Origin: Amycolatopsis sp. FBCC-B4732
GTDB taxonomy: Bacteria > Actinomycetota > Actinomycetes > Mycobacteriales > Pseudonocardiaceae
NCBI RefSeq assembly: GCF_023008405.1
Contig: NZ_CP095376.1
Coordinates: forward strand, 7,296,501 to 7,360,500
DNA: 64,000 nt
Direction: 5' to 3'
The notes under the pieces are model-generated. The model was not told where the DNA came from. It did not search any database and saw nothing but the letters and a program-made list of their open reading frames with translations. Shown one piece after another: positions 61,211 through 64,000 of the stretch; positions within the stretch are counted from its first letter, which is position 1; each line of letters begins with the position of its first letter. The position numbers and the translations under genes are program-made.

Positions 61211-61624
61211 ATGGCCGACCTCGCCCTCGCGAACCCCCGCGCGCCGAAGCGTCCCGCCGCCCGCCGGAGCAACTTCGAGCTCTACAGCTGGCTGTTCATG
61301 CGGATCTCCGGCCTCGCGCTGATCATCCTGGTGCTCGGCCACCTGCTGATCATGAACATCCTCGACGGCGGTGTGCACCGGATCAACTGGGGCTTCGTCG
61401 CCGGCCGCTGGGCTTCGCCGTTCTGGCAGTTCTGGGACCTGGCCATGCTCTGGCTCGCCGAGATCCACGGCGGCAACGGCCTGCGCACCATCATCGACGA
61501 CTACGCGCGCAAGGACAGCACGCGGTTCTGGCTGAAGATCGTGCTGTACGTCTCGATGGTGCTGATCCTGGCCGTCGGCACGATGGTGATCTTCACCTTC
61601 GACCCGAACATGCCCGCGAACTGA
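61211..61624 (+). CDS. sdhD: Succinate dehydrogenase membrane anchor subunit
   Basis: 137 residues, three helices (FELYSWLFMRISGLALIILVLGHLLIMNIL, FWQFWDLAMLWLAEIHGGNGLRTIID, WLKIVLYVSMVLILAVGTMVIF). His residues in LGHLL and IHGGNG could bind heme or quinone. It pairs with SdhC and follows it by one nt, with sdhA 19 nt downstream, so all four subunits are co-expressed. Confidence 0.92.
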   Translation: MADLALANPRAPKRPAARRSNFELYSWLFMRISGLALIILVLGHLLIMNILDGGVHRINWGFVAGRWASPFWQFWDLAMLWLAEIHGGNGLRTIIDDYARKDSTRFWLKIVLYVSMVLILAVGTMVIFTFDPNMPAN

Positions 61625-61643
61625 CACCCGGAGACCCCCCACC

Positions 61644-63398
61644 ATGCAGTTCCACAAGTACGACGTGGTGATCGTCGGCGCCGGCGGCGCCGGGATGCGC
61701 GCGGCCATCGAGTCCGGCCAGCGCGCGCGCACCGCGGTCCTCACCAAGCTCTACCCGACCCGGTCCCACACCGGCGCGGCCCAGGGCGGCATGTGCGCCG
61801 CGCTGGCGAACGTCGAAGAGGACAACTGGGAGTGGCACACCTTCGACACGATCAAGGGCGGCGACTACCTGGTCGACCAGGACGCCGCCGAGATCATGGC
61901 GAAGGAGGCCATCGACGCGGTCCTCGACCTCGAGAAGATGGGCCTGCCCTTCAACCGCACGCCCGAGGGCAAGATCGACCAGCGCCGCTTCGGCGGGCAC
62001 ACGCGTGACCACGGCAAGGCCGCGGTCCGCCGCGCCTGCTACGCCGCCGACCGCACCGGTCACATGATCCTGCAGACGCTCTACCAGAACTGCGTCAAGT
62101 ACGGCACCGAGTTCTTCAACGAGTTCTACGTGCTCGACCTCGTGACCAGCCCGGACGAAAACGGCAACCCGGTCGCCTCCGGCGTCGTCGCCTACGAGCT
62201 GGCCACCGGCGAGCTGCACGTCTTCCAGGCCAAGTCGATCGTGATGGCGACCGGTGGCGCGGGCAAGATCTTCAAGACGACGTCGAACGCGCACACCCTC
62301 ACCGGTGACGGCCTCGGCATCATCTTCCGCAAGGGCCTGCCGCTGGAGGACATGGAGTTCTTCCAGTTCCACCCGACCGGCCTCGCGGGCCTGGGCATCC
62401 TGATTTCCGAAGCCGTCCGCGGCGAGGGCGGGATCCTGCGCAACGCGTCCGGCGAGCGGTTCATGGAGCGCTACGCCCCCACCATCAAGGACCTCGCGCC
62501 GCGCGACATCGTGGCCCGCTCGATGGTGCAGGAAGTGCTGCAGGGCCGGGGGTGCGGGCCGAACAAGGACTACGTCGTCCTGGACGTCACGCACATCCCC
62601 GAGGAGACGCTGAACGCGAAGCTCCCGGACATCATGGAGTTCTCCCGGACCTACCTGGGCGTCGACCCGGTGAAGGAGCCGGTGCCGGTGTTCCCGACGT
62701 GCCACTACGTCATGGGCGGCATCCCGACCAACATCCACGGCGAAGCGCTGCGGGACAACGAGAACGTCATCCCGGGTCTCTACGCCGCGGGCGAGGTCGC
62801 CTGCGTGTCCGTGCACGGCTCGAACCGCCTGGGCACGAACTCGCTGCTGGACATCAACGTGTTCGGCCGCCGCGCCGGCATCGCCGCCGCGGAGTACGCG
62901 CTGGCGCACGAGCACGTCGAGCTGCCCGCGGACCCGACGGCCCTGGTCGAGGAGCAGCTCGCGGGCCTGCTGTCGGAGCACGGCGACGAGCGCGTCGCCG
63001 ACATCCGCAAGGAAATGCAGCAGACGATGGACTCGCACGCGTCGGTGTACCGGACCGAGGACACGCTGAAGCAGGCGCTGACCGACATCCAGGCGCTGAA
63101 GGCCCGCTACCAGCGGATCACCGTGTCGGACAAGGGCAAGCGCTACAACACCGACCTCCTCGAGGCCGTCGAGCTGGGCTTCCTGCTGGAGCTGGCCGAG
63201 GTCCTGGTCGTCGGCGCGATCGCGCGCAAGGAGTCCCGCGGCGGCCACGCCCGCGAGGACTACCCGACCCGCGACGACACGAACTTCATGCGCCACACGA
63301 TGGCCTACAAGCAGGGCACCGGCCTGGCGTCCGACATCCGGCTCGACTACAAGCCGGTCACCTTCACCCGCTACGAGCCGATGGAGCGGAAGTACTGA
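61644..63398 (+). CDS. sdhA: Succinate dehydrogenase flavoprotein subunit
   Basis: 584 residues. FAD-binding VVIVGAGGAGMRAAIESGQRA, and the covalent-FAD histidine H42 in RSHTGAAQGGM. Substrate residues in HPTGLAGLG and GGIPTN...GLYAAGEVACVSVHGSNRLGTNSL match SdhA/FrdA. It oxidises succinate to fumarate in the citric acid cycle and passes electrons to SdhB. The stop overlaps the sdhB start (TGATG). GGAGACCCCCCACC is a weak but usable ribosome site. Confidence 0.96.
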   Translation: MQFHKYDVVIVGAGGAGMRAAIESGQRARTAVLTKLYPTRSHTGAAQGGMCAALANVEEDNWEWHTFDTIKGGDYLVDQDAAEIMAKEAIDAVLDLEKMGLPFNRTPEGKIDQRRFGGHTRDHGKAAVRRACYAADRTGHMILQTLYQNCVKYGTEFFNEFYVLDLVTSPDENGNPVASGVVAYELATGELHVFQAKSIVMATGGAGKIFKTTSNAHTLTGDGLGIIFRKGLPLEDMEFFQFHPTGLAGLGILISEAVRGEGGILRNASGERFMERYAPTIKDLAPRDIVARSMVQEVLQGRGCGPNKDYVVLDVTHIPEETLNAKLPDIMEFSRTYLGVDPVKEPVPVFPTCHYVMGGIPTNIHGEALRDNENVIPGLYAAGEVACVSVHGSNRLGTNSLLDINVFGRRAGIAAAEYALAHEHVELPADPTALVEEQLAGLLSEHGDERVADIRKEMQQTMDSHASVYRTEDTLKQALTDIQALKARYQRITVSDKGKRYNTDLLEAVELGFLLELAEVLVVGAIARKESRGGHAREDYPTRDDTNFMRHTMAYKQGTGLASDIRLDYKPVTFTRYEPMERKY

Positions 63399-64000
63399 TG
63401 ACTGCGGCAACCACTGAGGATGCTCCCGCTGCTTCGGACGAGCACACGCCGATCACCGTCACGCTGAAGATCCTGCGGTTCAACCCGGAGGTCGACACGG
63501 AGCCGCACTGGGAGTCCTACGACGTCCCGGCGCAGCGCACCGACCGCCTGCTGAACCTGCTGTTCTACGTCAAGGACTACATCGACGGCACGTTCTCGTT
63601 CCGCCGCTCGTGCGCCCACGGCGTGTGCGGCTCGGACGCGATGCAGATCAACGGCATCAACCGCCTGGCGTGCAAGGTCCTGATGAAGGACCTGCTGTCG
63701 GCGTCGGGCAAGCCGACCACGATCACGATCGCCCCGATCAAGGGCCTGACGACGTTGAAGGACCTGTACGTCGACATGGACCCGTTCTTCGAGGCGTACC
63801 GGGCGATCAAGCCGTACCTGATCACGTACGGCAACGAGCCGACGCGGGAGCGCATCCAGTCGCAGGCGGACCGGGACCGGTTCGACGACACGACCAAGTG
63901 CATCCTTTGCGCGTGCTGCACCTCGTCGTGCCCGGTGTACTGGAACGACGGGTCCTATTTCGGCCCGGCGGCGATCGTGAACGCCCACCGGTTCATCTTC
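63398..64000 (+). CDS. sdhB: Succinate dehydrogenase iron-sulfur subunit (partial, 3' end outside window)
   Basis: 201 codons visible. The [2Fe-2S] ligands are C72-A-H-G-V-C77-G-S-D80 and C92 (Asp as a ligand, common in actinobacteria), and the second cluster region is C168-I-L-C171-A-C-C-T-S-S-C178-P. It conducts electrons from SdhA to the quinone at SdhCD. ATG 63398 overlaps the sdhA stop. The last about 50 residues, including the final cysteine motif, lie beyond the window. Confidence 0.95.
   Translation, partial: MTAATTEDAPAASDEHTPITVTLKILRFNPEVDTEPHWESYDVPAQRTDRLLNLLFYVKDYIDGTFSFRRSCAHGVCGSDAMQINGINRLACKVLMKDLLSASGKPTTITIAPIKGLTTLKDLYVDMDPFFEAYRAIKPYLITYGNEPTRERIQSQADRDRFDDTTKCILCACCTSSCPVYWNDGSYFGPAAIVNAHRFIF

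Overview
The window is high-GC actinobacterial DNA. GTG/TTG starts, 4-nt ATGA/GTGA overlaps, DUF1707, MAB_1171c-type and EspC-like proteins, a four-gene sdhCDAB operon and CYP105-type P450s all fit the order Pseudonocardiales. Amycolatopsis or a close relative is most likely (inference from gene content and style). I see no rRNA, tRNA, CRISPR array, transposase or prophage; it reads as ordinary chromosome with a few accessory islands.

Layout. 1-6.0 kb: the end of a MerR regulator, two small membrane proteins, purine nucleoside phosphorylase, a GT-B glycosyltransferase, a phosphosugar mutase and a flavodoxin-fold reductase. 6.0-9.5 kb: a candidate structured RNA on the minus strand (about 5975-6183), diverging across an inverted-repeat operator from an XRE / ImmA-IrrE / MAB_1171c-type membrane protein / amidohydrolase operon. 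9.5-12.8 kb: a 31-nt tandem repeat array, a small membrane protein, a histidyl-tRNA synthetase with altered motifs and a HEAT-repeat protein. 12.8-19.9 kb (minus): FAD oxidoreductase, FMN alpha-hydroxy-acid dehydrogenase, an atypical P450, a cation/proton antiporter, then a response regulator and histidine kinase. 20-26.6 kb: aldo/keto reductase with MerR, TetR, ECF sigma with membrane partner, phosphatase-like/upp/pentapeptide operon, DUF1707. 26.6-29.9 kb: deoC plus a catalytic and a non-catalytic aldehyde dehydrogenase. 30-32.4 kb: a four-gene operon with YbaB-, EspC- and WXG-like proteins. 32.4-36.9 kb: GH12 lipoprotein, TetR, two tandem P450s and a ferredoxin. 37-42.3 kb: polyol/sugar ABC importer with dehydrogenase and SorC regulator, with the ATPase gene reduced to a remnant. 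42.5-53.1 kb: mixed genes including HxlR, a C45 acyltransferase-like protein, a DUF3516 helicase, MFS, adenosine deaminase and a coiled-coil protein. 53.2-60.1 kb (minus): bmpA-nupOPQ-cdd-deoA nucleoside uptake and salvage operon. 60.8-64 kb: sdhCDAB, cut by the window edge.

A theme is nucleoside salvage: BmpA/NupOPQ import, Cdd, Add, DeoA, PNP and Upp act on nucleosides and bases. The mutase beside PNP may convert (deoxy)ribose-1-phosphate to the 5-phosphate, DeoC splits deoxyribose-5-phosphate, and the neighbouring aldehyde dehydrogenase could oxidise the acetaldehyde.

The most unusual signals are: (1) the about 200-nt RNA candidate with three stems whose wobble pairs exist only in the minus-strand RNA, an 11-nt loop-loop complementarity and a terminator/antiterminator choice; (2) families of short palindromes placed just after stop codons, one of which encodes the last residues and stop codon of a regulator; (3) an atypical P450 cluster; (4) an ABC ATPase gene deleted inside its Walker A motif; (5) repeated leaderless-gene architecture (TAnnnT six or seven nt before the start codon).
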